From: Phytophthora colocasiae
Lineage: Eukaryota; Oomycota; Peronosporomycetes; Peronosporales; Peronosporaceae
Assembly (NCBI GenBank): GCA_018806915.1
Contig: JAGKQI010000104.1
Coordinates: 992,001 to 1,056,000 of the forward strand
DNA: 64,000 bases
Direction: 5' to 3'
Shown here: positions 27,687 to 37,544 of the stretch, piece after piece
Layout: every line of letters starts with the position of its first letter
Position numbering within the stretch: the first letter of the stretch is position 1
Notes under the pieces: generated by a model
Told to the model about the DNA's origin: nothing
What the model saw: the letters and a program-made list of their open reading frames with translations, nothing else
Databases searched by the model: none
Made by a program: the position numbers and the translations under genes

Positions 27687-28247
27687 TCAGCTGCACGATG
27701 AACTGGCAGTCGAGCTGTCACTGAAGCTGAAGGACACGAAGCCATCCTCCTCCCGCTCTTCGTCGTCACTCTCTCCGTAGAAACTTGAGGATGAACACGT
27801 TGAGCTGAACGTCGTGTGGCGACGTGCAGGTTGGCGCATGGCGTACATGCGTAGATCCATCTCTCGGTACATGATGACACTCCACTTGCACTCGCCCGAG
27901 CAGTAGCAGTCCACCTGGTCGTCAGGGATCTGCAGCGAGAAGAATGACACGCCGCAATTGCTGCACACGAGCGGCAGGCCCGACACATTTGATGCGCGTG
28001 GGCTACAGCATTCCTCGTCGTACCCCTCGTCGTACTCGTAGACAGAGTCAGTTGCCGCCATGTAGGCCAGCACTTCTAGGTCGGTGGTCTCGTCAATAGT
28101 GCGGCCCGACCCGTCGGAGCGCGCGTCGGCGTCCGCCTTGCCGCAGCAGAGCCGCCAGTCGCGGTCCATGTAGCCAAAATAGTCTTCGTGGAGTCTGGCC
28201 ACGGCTTGCACTCCCCCCGCACCCGAGAAGCTCGCTTGGGACACCAT
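27687..28247 (-). CDS. Small FLZ-like zinc-finger protein
   Basis: From the ATG at 28245-28247 a frame of 186 residues runs to the stop at 27687. Near residues 96-125 is a Cys pattern, LVCSNCGVSFFSLQIP then CYCSGECKWSVI, recalling the plant FCS-like (FLZ) zinc finger, where C-x2-C is followed about 16-20 residues later by FCSxxC. The N-terminal third has an aromatic/acidic segment (RLHEDYFGYMDRDWRLCCG), and the C-terminus is Ser- and acid-rich, probably disordered. FLZ proteins in plants are scaffolds for SnRK1 kinase; applying that here is only a suggestion. A run of nine G residues lies just upstream of the ATG, in the likely leader. I am fairly sure that this is a real gene and less sure of the family. 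Confidence 0.7.
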   Translation of the reverse strand: MVSQASFSGAGGVQAVARLHEDYFGYMDRDWRLCCGKADADARSDGSGRTIDETTDLEVLAYMAATDSVYEYDEGYDEECCSPRASNVSGLPLVCSNCGVSFFSLQIPDDQVDCYCSGECKWSVIMYREMDLRMYAMRQPARRHTTFSSTCSSSSFYGESDDEEREEDGFVSFSFSDSSTASSSCS

Positions 28248-29706
28248 GTTGAAGATGAACGTTTCAATCGATTTGCGCCGACGGGGGGGGGTAAGGGGAA
28301 ACGCGCAGCTCTGCTCCGACACCAACACGGCAAATTGGATAATGAAGCCGCGCTGAGCCCCAAAGAGAGATCTTTCCTCTGCTTCGGCCGCGACTTGGCT
28401 TCAGTATGGCGCTCGCATGAGGTCGTTCTGGCGGTTGATGCGAGTGCTCATCTCCGCTCGCCCTTTCGCCCAGCGGCCCGCAAGTCTCCGTTGGCGCGAA
28501 AATATGAAAGTACTTCTGTTCAGAAGTAGTTCTAAGTGAATGAAAGTATCGGAACACAAGATGAACAAAACATTACAAGTCACGATGGCTGTTGATGACA
28601 GGACAAATCATATAGGTTATTACAGTTTATCGCATTATTGAATTCAGGATAAGTTTTGAACGGCCGCCGCTTTTTATTAGTATCTGACCAATCAGCAGAC
28701 GTCTGATAACGTTTCGCTAGAGACGGGGCGTTTCTGTCCACATTGATTGGCCGAAAATTGGGTGAATGCCAACTTGGAACAGCTCCTGCAGTCTACAGTA
28801 CCTTAGCCTGCAGGCGGTCACACACTGACTCAGCGATAGATGGAAGCTCAAAGCGAGCGGTTATGACATTGACCGCTGTGGGGGATTTAGTGCATTCTTA
28901 GCCGTTATTCAAGTGTACCATGCTGGTCATTCTTGTTGACAGCTCGCTGCACTTTAACACGTTGTTAATTCGTCATGGCAGGGGTCTCACTTGTGCTGTT
29001 TTCCCGCCTGAAAAGATATGATCGACGGAATCAGGGCGAGTGTGGCGTGACGTCGCCCTAACGGTTTGAGCAAAAGCAGAAAGTGACGCGCAGCGTAGAG
29101 CCAATGGTCGCCACTACTGCTTGCCTCAGATGGAGCTCATTGGTGGTGCTCGTTCACGGGTGAAACGGTGCTATCTGTACTTGCGGCTGGTCACTTCGCG
29201 ACTGGCTCATGATGTACATGTACGGTGCTAAGGTGCTGATAGCTTGCATATCTAGCTGACATGTGACTCATGATGGACATTGCAGTACAATAATGTCTCG
29301 GTCAAATGTATAGTCATGAGACTTTAAACACGAAATGGTAGTGATACTCGCTACACCTCGACAAGTTATCACTGATAACGGCACTCATGTGCCATTTGAC
29401 GCTGCGAAACGCACGCTAGAGCTACCTTGTTCAAACTGTCGACTCAGTTACAAAAACGACGGAGTATGATTCTTTCAACAACACTTACATGTAGGAGCGC
29501 TGTACATGCGCATGCACTCAGCAAAATCTCTCCACGCTGAAGCCGACTATTAATCGATCACCGAAGTGTCCGAGTAGATAACCCGAACGTTGCATCAAAA
29601 CAAGTTCCGATACGGAATTTTTTTTCGATTGGCGCCTTGTTTTTCAAACAGCAATAGTGGATTCCAGTCAGTTCTCCCCTTACTAAACTCAAGTGTATTG
29701 CTCTCC
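28248..29706. other. Gene-free stretch with several CCAAT boxes
   Basis: About 1.46 kb upstream of the FLZ-like gene with no coding pattern. CCAAT/ATTGG motifs occur at 28688-28692, 28746-28750, 29101-29105 and 29139-29143, forming two facing pairs. Otherwise I see only scattered stop-rich frames. Confidence 0.45.
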
Positions 29707-29777
29707 GCCCCCTCGGGGCTTATCCGGCATTCCCGGGCCGCTAGGCCCGGGTGCCTCCGCCACCCGCAGGGTGGCGG
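29707..29777. repeat. GC-rich island of three consecutive perfect hairpins
   Basis: Three hairpins follow each other: GCCCC/GGGGC with loop CTC (29707-29719), CCCGGGCC/GGCCCGGG with loop GCTA (29732-29751), and CCGCCACCC/GGGTGGCGG with loop GCA (29757-29777). The surrounding sequence is AT-rich. Perfect 8- and 9-base stems side by side are not expected by chance. It could be the structured end of a transposon or an expressed structured RNA; no tRNA or rRNA pattern fits. Confidence 0.75.
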
Positions 29778-30230
29778 CCGTTCCGCTCCGCCGCTTAAAT
29801 TAGAGTGTCAAGTTGATTTCGAAGAGAAAACAAACAAAAATGTGTGCGCCTACGAGCTGTTCAATCTGCTATTGCTCTACGCAAGTTTCCACCTGTGCTA
29901 TCCCTTCCGGAAACCAAGGAGGAGAGTTATTTTGTCCGAGTGGTTCACGGTGTCATCCTTTACGTGGTCTCCGGAGGTTCTAACAGGCTCTGGGAAACCC
30001 ATTTGTGTAATAGAGGGATGCTCTTGTACTCCACAAGTAAAGGAGTACATACAACAGAACGTTCACGATATCAATCACCAGACTACACTTTACTACGCAA
30101 GGTACAGTTGTCGGGGTACTTCTAAAACATTTTTTACTACAGTCGACGATAGATACTTAGCGTCGTCAAAAGAAGTGCTTTAGCTTTTCCTATATACCTA
30201 ACATACAAGTCGGGAATCTCGATGGAGCTG
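29778..30230. other. Spacer with an unassigned plus-strand frame
   Basis: An open frame of up to 197 codons passes through the hairpin island (29590-30183). Its composition changes abruptly at the island, and I recognise nothing in its product, so I do not call it a gene. Confidence 0.35.
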
Positions 30231-31090
30231 TTTGATCTAGTATATGACGGCATGTTGACGACTAAAGGCGTTTCTGAGCTGTGAGTACGTTACGCGTCGC
30301 CGTCAAAGCGGTACTACTCGCTACTGGCTCGGCAGCAAACTTCATTGAAAAGCGCAAGCACTTAGACCTCAGTATCGCCCTCCTCCTTTCCGTCAGTGGA
30401 TCAGTTTATGACGGAACATGCCTGTTCAGATAACGAAGCAATTCAGAAGGTGTGGCTTCAACAGACGAGTATATGCAGCAAACTTGTAGAAGCTCACATG
30501 GCTCACGCGCTGCGAGAAGGTTATTCGAGCTGATCATTCCCAGAAGTTTTGCAGTAAACTAAAAGTATTTGGTGCGGACGGAAGTAAAGAACAGGACGCA
30601 GAAGTACGTATGCTGCTACTGGTTCAGAATGAAATAGGACAAGTTATGGCTCATGGTCTCACCTGTTCAGAAAACCATGAAGAAACCAGAGCAATTTTGC
30701 AACCGATCGTCAACAAATTATCGAAAGATCCTGGTGCTGAACGAGTTTTCGTGTGACCATGCGAATGGCATGCGTAACCTTGTGAATTCCGTCTTTGGGG
30801 ATGGAGTTGTTGTAAAACAAGACCCTTTCCACGTTATCCAGAGAATGACTGAAAAATTAGTGATCACAACAAGAGAAAGTGGTTGGCGAAGAGTCTATCT
30901 GAAGCGATATATGATGTTGAGAGAAATTTACGCCCTCCTGAAATCAATGGCAGCGCTTTTCACCTCTGCTGTTGGTAAGATATGTCCTGGTGATGTTCGT
31001 GCGATGGATGAATGGGAAAGAAGTGTGGAAAGCAACCTTGCGCAAATTGTCGGGGTGACCTTTCGTTGAAAACAGCAACTATCACGAAGG
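30231..31090 (+). pseudogene. Decayed DDE-type transposase
   Basis: Plus-strand pieces in two frames read like one transposase. The upstream piece includes KLKVFGADGSKEQDAEVRML then LVQNEIGQVMAHGLTCSEN; the downstream piece contains DHANGMRNLVNSVFG and VVVKQDPFHVIQRMTEK, a typical Asp-Pro-Phe-His context of a catalytic acid. A frame change separates them near 30.75 kb and stops follow. The exact superfamily is not clear to me. Confidence 0.6.
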
Positions 31091-33370
31091 CGGTGGATAG
31101 TTCGTTGTTTCCACCAGCCAGCTTGAAGCAATTCATTCAAAACTGCGCAAACTACTGGATCGAGTTGTTTGATTCGTTGGCCTCGGATTTTAGATATTTT
31201 TATTTTGCAGGTGAGTGTGTACCTGAATATGGTGGCAATCTGGAGTAAGCTGACTTTGTTTGAGTTTACCACAGCACAATCTTCTCAAGTTGGAGCAAAG
31301 TTCCGCCGCAATCCTGAGTTTCTGGTTTTGATTTTATTTATTTGTACCGTGCTGCTGTCCTTTGCCGTGGAATAATACCAGATTCACCTCAACTGGAGTT
31401 TCTCAATCAAATTCTTGCCAGCTATATACCTTCTGGAAGTATCCAGCAACAATACAGACCCTGGGGAAATTAGGTGCCAGCTAATCGAGCGTGGGAAAGC
31501 ATCTACGACATGATCCTCTGCGAGTTGACGGAGCTGAGGCAAATTTGCTTGTAATGACTCTGCCCACGCAGATATTCTGAAGTTGCTGAGTGCGTTGAAA
31601 CACGACCGAAAAAAATGATGAACCAGAGAAGTTTTACTGACAACTTGGGTTTGGAACCTGAATATAATAGCACCTCAGAATTTACATCTCACGAATTTGC
31701 CCTGCTGAAGCAAATACGCTCAGAGCAACTCGCATCAAGAGAAGCCAAGTGGGAATCTTGCCTCTTTGTTACTACAACTTTACAATTCCGCCGTTCGGCA
31801 ACCAGATAATCCGAGCTTGGAGCTTCGAAAGCATTCGTATCACGCAATTGCTCGACGATTGACCTCCATTGACCTACAGCTACAACGGTGCAATAAACCT
31901 AGCTTTCGGGTTTTCAACGCATTATAGTATTGACAAGGAAGACTATTCAGGATGAGGATAACTCGGAGGATGACAACGCTCTTCAGGAAAAAGCTATTTC
32001 GACTGTTCAGACTGGCTGTCGGCGTAAAGAATGTAAAACAGGTTTATCGCTCGGTTTACGACTTTGCTGCGTGCGTGTGTCCAAGCATAAACCGCAAAAG
32101 TGATGAATTTCTCGAGCGTCGATGGGACTCAATGCGAAGAGCACAAAGTTACATCAGAAAAGGCAAGGCCGAAAAGCGAGTCAAAAGTACCGGCAGATAA
32201 AGCTACAGATTCACCACAACTGATCCAAGAGCGTGGCTCATCTAATCTGCACGTGCGAACAACTGCACCTTCAGCTGAATCGTGTAATGAAACCATTTCT
32301 CGAACCAAGCGTCTGTCAGCCCGTGGCGGTTCTTCCAGCCCGTGAAGTATTCACAGATGCAATAAAAACATGTCTTGTAGAGTATGCTGCCACTTTTCCG
32401 AAAGGGTCTCACGGAAATGGGCACGTATTCACGAAATGTACATGAAGTTGAACCTAAGCGGAAAATTGAGCCAAAACGCGTTGTGCTGCCGACTTAAAGT
32501 GCGTCGTCCAAAACCTGAAGTGCTAGCGACAACAGACCGAGCCATCACTCCTGATACAACACACAGTCCCGAACACGAAGATCGTGCAGTGAGCAACGGC
32601 CGTCCAAGCTTAACGACCCTCAAGTTCAAGATTCAATTGTAATTACTCGCCGGAGCCCAGGTGACAAAAGACACGAAGAGAACAGGCCAGCGTGTAGCAG
32701 TTGCAGGTCGCGAAAGCGCGGTTGTAACCCGAACAGCAAGAATCCGGACTGGTGAAAAGCGAAAAAGGGAACGCTCAAACCATTGCAAGTTTTTTTGCTC
32801 CTAGGATTCTATAAGGGAACTACGAGCATTAGCAAATAAGAGCCATGTCTCGTCGAACATGATCCCAAAATTCAAACGAGAGATCGAATTACATGATGAA
32901 TACCTGATAGCCCGAGATTTCGTAGTTAGTATTTTGCCGTGGACCTAGTAGATTGCGCGCACGATTCGTGGTGAAGAGCGTGCGTGTATCACCAGCGTCT
33001 CGAATTGCTACAGGAAAAATATCCAGCATCACCCATTGATGACGCTAAGAGAACAGATTCCAGTCAGCTAACTGCTTTGCAACACAGCATGCGTTGCTTA
33101 CAAGTCTCTCTGGAAGATATGGTTTCGAGCAAAGCATTAGTTCACCCAATAAACACGTAGGATTGGCGGCTAGTGACTCCACATACCTGTGCAACTACAC
33201 GGGGTACTTGAGAGAGGTGATGATGCTCAACTGCGTGGTATGCGCCTGTGATGGCGAAGCTATCTGGTGCATTCTGCGGTCTCCTTCTCCTGAAGAGTTT
33301 GCAAGCAGCGACTTTATGGCTCGCGATTGGCTGATTTTGTTGTCAGGGGATACAGGATATTTTTCAGGAC
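31091..33370 (+). other. Transposon debris without intact gene
   Basis: Some 2.3 kb of short plus-strand frames broken by stops continue from the transposase remnant. One fragment near 32.70 kb has a Cys/Arg/Lys-rich pattern (CSSCRSRKRGCNPNSKNPDW). No ends or target duplications were found, so the size of the dead element is unknown. Confidence 0.45.
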
Positions 33371-33404
33371 ATGGTCGTTTTTGGTCGTTTATGGTCGTTT
33401 TTGG
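33370..33404. repeat. Short tandem repeat upstream of the pogo-derived gene
   Basis: Three 10-base units of the form TGGTCGTTTT/TGGTCGTTTA followed by a partial fourth, about 100 bases before the ATG at 33501. It may lie in the promoter or leader of that gene. Confidence 0.6.
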
Positions 33405-33500
33405 TGGATTTCGGTCCCAGGAGAATCCCGACAATACCGGTCAAGCCCCCCTCGGAGCGAATACATTATTAGCTAAGACAGAGCCTTCGAACCTCTCAGC

Positions 33501-35411
33501 ATGGCGCGACCTAAGGCTCGCAGCACCAACCTCACGCACGAGCAGAAGCGTCTCATTTGTCTGCACTCGCGGCAGAACCCCAAGACGACCCAGGCGCAGC
33601 TGGGTCAATGGGCCAAGGACAAGTTCGAGCTCGAGTATGTCCCGTCCCAGGCGGCTATGAGCTATATGCTGAAGAAACGTGCTCAATTCGAGCTCATATC
33701 GGGCGAAGGTCGTGACTATAAGAAGCTACGCACAGTCAAATGTCCAGAGGTGGACTCTGCACTGGCCAATTGGTTCCTGTACTGTCAGGCTCGAAGACTG
33801 AAGCTGCCAGGCGATCTGGTGCGTCACAAGGCGCGTGTGTTCTACGAACTCCTGGCTCCTCAACTACCCGAGAGCGTCACTAGTTCTCCTCCGCAGTTCT
33901 CCAATGGATGGATGCATTCGTTCATGGGTCGACATGGCTTCTCTCTTGGAGGAGGCAAAGGCAATAAAGGAGGACGCACGCCACGTGCGCAGGAAGAATC
34001 GGACGGTAGACCCAAGTTCGCGCCGGAAACGTCCGTCATCTCAACACCGGATCATCTCAAGACTGCAGTCTTGGACATGCTGCCTGAGAATGTCTATTGG
34101 CTCCACGAGACGAGGCTATTCTACGCTATGAGCCCTGACAGGCAGGCGATGCCCACTGGTCATCACCCAGAGAAAAAGATGACCATGTTGCTGGCTGTTA
34201 ATGGCGATGGCAGCGACAGATTAAACCCGTTCTTCGTCGGTCCTCACCCATTACCCGTGGATCCTAATGTGAACATTGAGGAGCGACCGTACCAGTTTGC
34301 GTGCAACCACAAGGCTTGGATGCCGCCGACGATGCTGCGCGACTGGCTCATGGCGCTCGATTGGCGCATGCGCGTGACCAACCGCCACATTGTCCTGATT
34401 GTGGACTCTATCGCTGCCATGAGTGTGCAGAAGCCGTCGCTTTCCAATGTCAAGTTGCACTTTGTGGAGCGAAACCATGCAGGAGAACTGTGTGTACGGC
34501 CGTTGGAGGTGGCCATTGTGGCTTCCGTGAAGCGGCGTTATCGCTACCAGCTTTTGGACTACGCTCTTGATAGACGAGAAGAAGGACAGCTTGATCTCTA
34601 TGACGTCCCCCTTCAAAGTGTCGTTGAATGGGTGGCTCAAGGCTGGCAACAAATCCCGCAATCCCGTATCATGGCAGCCTTCGCAAGTGTTGGAGTGATG
34701 GTGACTACCGAAACTGGAGCTGATGTTATACCAGACAACCGCGCCGACGAAAAGCTTGACGCTCAGATTCAAGCTTTGCTGAAGCGTCTGAAACTCATCA
34801 GCCCTATGCGGTTGATCGAAGTCGTGTCTCCAAGTGCTGAGAAGGCGTGCGACGAAGACCTGACAGATGCGGACTTTGCAGATTCAGCACTGCATTCAAC
34901 TCAAGGCTCACTCGGGATGGAAGTGACTAATGAGGACCTTACTCGCCACAGCATTGGACAAATCGGAACAGCTTCTCCAGCGGATAATTCATCAGGTTCC
35001 TCAACTCCGTTCGACGTGCCGGTAGCTGCATCGCGTCCAGTAGCTCCCCGCCGCAACAATTCGGCCACGGCTAACAGTTTGATTGGCGACTATCCTGGGT
35101 TTGACCAGGGGTATCCAGGCTCATTGGATGATCCGTGGCTAACTTGGAGTGCAGCTCAACGTACGACACCAGCCCCTGCTCGCCAGCCCATAAGCGACCT
35201 GGAGGCAGTGCAGACGACAATTCGCTTGGCTACCGAGATGAACTGTGATCCAGTCGTGATGATGGAGCTCAGCCGAATCCAGACGGAAGTAGCAAGCCGT
35301 GATTCAAGTGCGTCCAATTCTTCGGCTGTAACTGCCCCTGCTCAACCAACTCGAGGCAACGCATCCATCTGCCAATTCCGGTTTGGCGCCCCCACTCGGC
35401 GTTTGCTGTGA
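33501..35411 (+). CDS. Pogo/Tigger transposase-derived protein, probably domesticated
   Basis: An uninterrupted 636-residue protein with Tc1-pogo/Tigger architecture. An N-terminal CENP-B/Psq-type helix-turn-helix is at about residues 12-60 (HEQKRLICLHSRQNPKTTQAQLGQWA), and a second CENP-B-type DNA-binding domain spans about 75-150 (FSNGWMHSFMGRHGF). A DDE_1-like core follows at about 195-360, with MTMLLAVNGDGSDRLNPFFV and HKAWMPPTMLRDWL. The catalytic acids are altered: the usual DET of the first block is HET (YWLHETRLF), and the PLD of the third block is PLE (VRPLEVAIV); only the middle Asp (IVDS) remains. The C-terminal 200 residues are a non-transposase tail rich in Ser, Thr and Pro. Intact length with a damaged active site suggests a host protein that binds DNA. 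Confidence 0.8.
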   Translation: MARPKARSTNLTHEQKRLICLHSRQNPKTTQAQLGQWAKDKFELEYVPSQAAMSYMLKKRAQFELISGEGRDYKKLRTVKCPEVDSALANWFLYCQARRLKLPGDLVRHKARVFYELLAPQLPESVTSSPPQFSNGWMHSFMGRHGFSLGGGKGNKGGRTPRAQEESDGRPKFAPETSVISTPDHLKTAVLDMLPENVYWLHETRLFYAMSPDRQAMPTGHHPEKKMTMLLAVNGDGSDRLNPFFVGPHPLPVDPNVNIEERPYQFACNHKAWMPPTMLRDWLMALDWRMRVTNRHIVLIVDSIAAMSVQKPSLSNVKLHFVERNHAGELCVRPLEVAIVASVKRRYRYQLLDYALDRREEGQLDLYDVPLQSVVEWVAQGWQQIPQSRIMAAFASVGVMVTTETGADVIPDNRADEKLDAQIQALLKRLKLISPMRLIEVVSPSAEKACDEDLTDADFADSALHSTQGSLGMEVTNEDLTRHSIGQIGTASPADNSSGSSTPFDVPVAASRPVAPRRNNSATANSLIGDYPGFDQGYPGSLDDPWLTWSAAQRTTPAPARQPISDLEAVQTTIRLATEMNCDPVVMMELSRIQTEVASRDSSASNSSAVTAPAQPTRGNASICQFRFGAPTRRLL

Positions 35412-35608
35412 ACAGCTACATGTACATGTTGCATGATCAATCAGTGTAGCCATGTCCGCTTCAACTTGCTTCTTATTGGTTAAAAATGGATACGAAAGAT
35501 TTTCTTCAGAGCTCATCTCAATCAACCTTCCAAAGCGCGAAAGAAGACTCTACATCTCGCTCCATTGCGCGTGCTCTAGCGAACGAACCAGCAACTCATC
35601 TAAGCAAT

Positions 35609-36562
35609 ATGTCCCATCGCAAGAAAGTGCTGCTCAAGCTGATCATTCTGGGCGACAGCGGGTACGCTAACTCTCTCTGGTTGAGTTGGGAGAAGCTTTT
35701 GAAAAAAATGACTGATCTATATATCATGTTTTTGTCTAGTGTGGGGAAGACATCGCTCATGAACCAGTACGTGAACCAGAAATTCAGCAACCAGTACAAG
35801 GCTACCATTGGCGCAGACTTCCTTACGAAGGAGATCATGCTGGACGACAAGCTAGTAACCATGCAGATTTGGGACACGGCCGGGCAGGAGCGATTCCAGA
35901 GTCTTGGTGTGGCCTTTTATCGTGGTGCTGATGCCTGTGTGCTGGTCTATGACATCACCAATCCAAAGGTTAGTGGTTATCAATTTGGTGAGGGTAAGAA
36001 GGAGACAACTGACTTGTATAATTGCAGTCATTTGAGAAGTTGGACACGTGGCGGGACGAGTTTTTGGCTCAGGCAGGACCGAGAGACCCTGACGCCTTCC
36101 CGTTCATTGTGCTGGGTAATAAGGTGGACAAGGAGGGAGAGCGACGAGTAAGTATACAGTTAAAGTGCGTTAGTGGTGGTGGGTGTTAAGTATCTGGTGC
36201 TGTATAGGTGCAAAAGGAGAGAGCGCAGGAATGGTGCCGCTCAAAAAATGTCCAGCAGGTAAGAATAAGGAATCGCTCACTGGAGAGTATCTGAGTACTG
36301 ATTTTGATGTGTTCACAGCCGATTCAGCACTTTGAGACGAGTGCCAAGGAGGCTACGAGTGTAGAGGAAGCATTCCAGACCATCGCGAGTTCAGCGTTGC
36401 AGAAGGGCCAAGAAGACGACATGTACGTAGTTGAGAGGATGAAAGAGCTTAGTACTTGGGGCACATGCTGATGTTTATCTTTGCTGTCAATGCAGCTACG
36501 TACCAGAGACGATCGATCTTAGTGGTACGACGTCGAAACGCGAGAGCTCCTCATGCTGCTAA
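35609..36562 (+). CDS. Rab7 GTPase
   Basis: Six exons (35609-35661, 35740-35968, 36028-36147, 36208-36258, 36319-36422, 36496-36562) give 207 residues, the same length as Rab7A in animals. Introns are 78, 59, 60, 60 and 73 bases, all GT-AG and frame-keeping. Guanine-nucleotide motifs are GDSGVGKTS, the switch I segment [39 protein letters not shown] and ETSAKEA. The C-terminus ends SSSCC, a double-Cys site for geranylgeranylation. Rab7 controls late-endosome to lysosome/vacuole traffic. The first intron splits the P-loop glycine codon. Confidence 0.96.
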
Positions 36563-36672
36563 GCTACATGTACCGCTTCCAGTAATGGAGGCTGATTGAA
36601 GGAGACGTGGGCAAGACAACTATAGGAGCAAACCTGGCTAGATGACGTCGCTCCTTTTGCTGAAGAAGAAAT

Positions 36673-37449
36673 TCACTTGTCGATTTTCTTTTTCCAAGCT
36701 TTGAAAAGGGGTCCTTTCTTGTTTCCCACTGCCGAAGACTGCGTCCCTGACTCAACTGCAGTCTTAGCCGAACCTCTCACTGTTCCAAGGGATAGTGAAG
36801 GTACCTTGACCTCTTTCTTCTTCTGCTTCTTCTTTGCAAGTTGTTCTGCTTCTAACTGTAGACGTCGAGCCTCAACACGCTTCTGCAATGCACGCCTTTT
36901 CCAGCGACAGTAAAGCCTTAGCTGGGCCATCAGTTCGACGACTTCCTCGACATCGCGAGTTGGCACTTCATTAGGAGGACCAACAGTGTATCGACTCCAC
37001 TCCTTTGAGTCTACTTGCAGCTCTTCATCGGTGGCAATCATGTATTTCCGCAGTTGCTTCCTGCTGGTCTCCCGATAGGCTATTTCTCGCTTCAGACTCG
37101 TCAATTCACGTGCGACTACTTCGGAATTCTGTTCTCGATGCAAGTGTAAGAACTCGTCAAGTGCTACAAAGCAAGCAAAATTAACAACAATCTTGAGAAC
37201 AGAATTCTCTGCACTGCATGTGTCACCTTTTGCATGATCAATAGGTCGCGGTCCACGATACTTTTTCACTGGTGATGGCACTTGTGGAGTAGATGATTCC
37301 TCCTCCTTTGTTAGACAATATTTGCGAAACTCCTCCTGCTGGTTGAGTTCAACTTTGTCTCCATGGCAATCCACACACAGATAATCAAGCTCAGGATCCC
37401 CAAGATCTCCGCAGCCAGCACGACAATGCACTTTCACGTGGACGCTCAT
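36673..37449 (-). CDS. Conserved-looking Cys-rich protein of unknown function
   Basis: From the ATG at 37447-37449 the frame is open for 258 residues. The N-terminal 35 residues have a Cys/His pattern (HCRAGCGD, YLCVDCHGD) that could bind zinc. The centre is helical and charged, the region RLYCRWKRRALQKRVEARRL resembles an IQ-like or coiled-coil helix, and the C-terminus is Lys-rich. A 63-base segment at 37164-37226 has GT-AG ends, is a multiple of three and lacks stops; its translation is hydrophobic and out of character, so I think it is an intron, giving 237 residues. The gene is 95 bases downstream of the ALADIN stop on the same strand and converges on Rab7. I do not recognise the family. 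Confidence 0.6.
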   Translation of the reverse strand: MSVHVKVHCRAGCGDLGDPELDYLCVDCHGDKVELNQQEEFRKYCLTKEEESSTPQVPSPVKKYRGPRPIDHAKGDTCSAENSVLKIVVNFACFVALDEFLHLHREQNSEVVARELTSLKREIAYRETSRKQLRKYMIATDEELQVDSKEWSRYTVGPPNEVPTRDVEEVVELMAQLRLYCRWKRRALQKRVEARRLQLEAEQLAKKKQKKKEVKVPSLSLGTVRGSAKTAVESGTQSSAVGNKKGPLFKAWKKKIDK

Positions 37450-37544
37450 GCTCAATCCAAAAACAAAGAAGTAACACGTCCCGTAACCGCTGGAAACGCA
37501 CCTGGGTTCTACATTTGAAGCTCTTAGTCTATGATCCCAAGGAC

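Noticed and set aside
29707..29777. Hairpin island as a tRNA, rRNA or CRISPR-like array
   Set aside because: Stem lengths, loops and lack of a T-arm box exclude tRNA; there is no repeat-spacer pattern and no rRNA similarity.
29590..30183. Open plus-strand frame of 197 codons through the hairpin island
   Set aside because: It is created by the stop-free GC island; the product has no recognisable pattern and composition changes abruptly.
33094..33660. Frame of 188 codons overlapping the start of the pogo-derived gene
   Set aside because: Its last third is an alternative reading of the real gene, and its first part is Ser-poor, stop-flanked noncoding sequence with a simple repeat.
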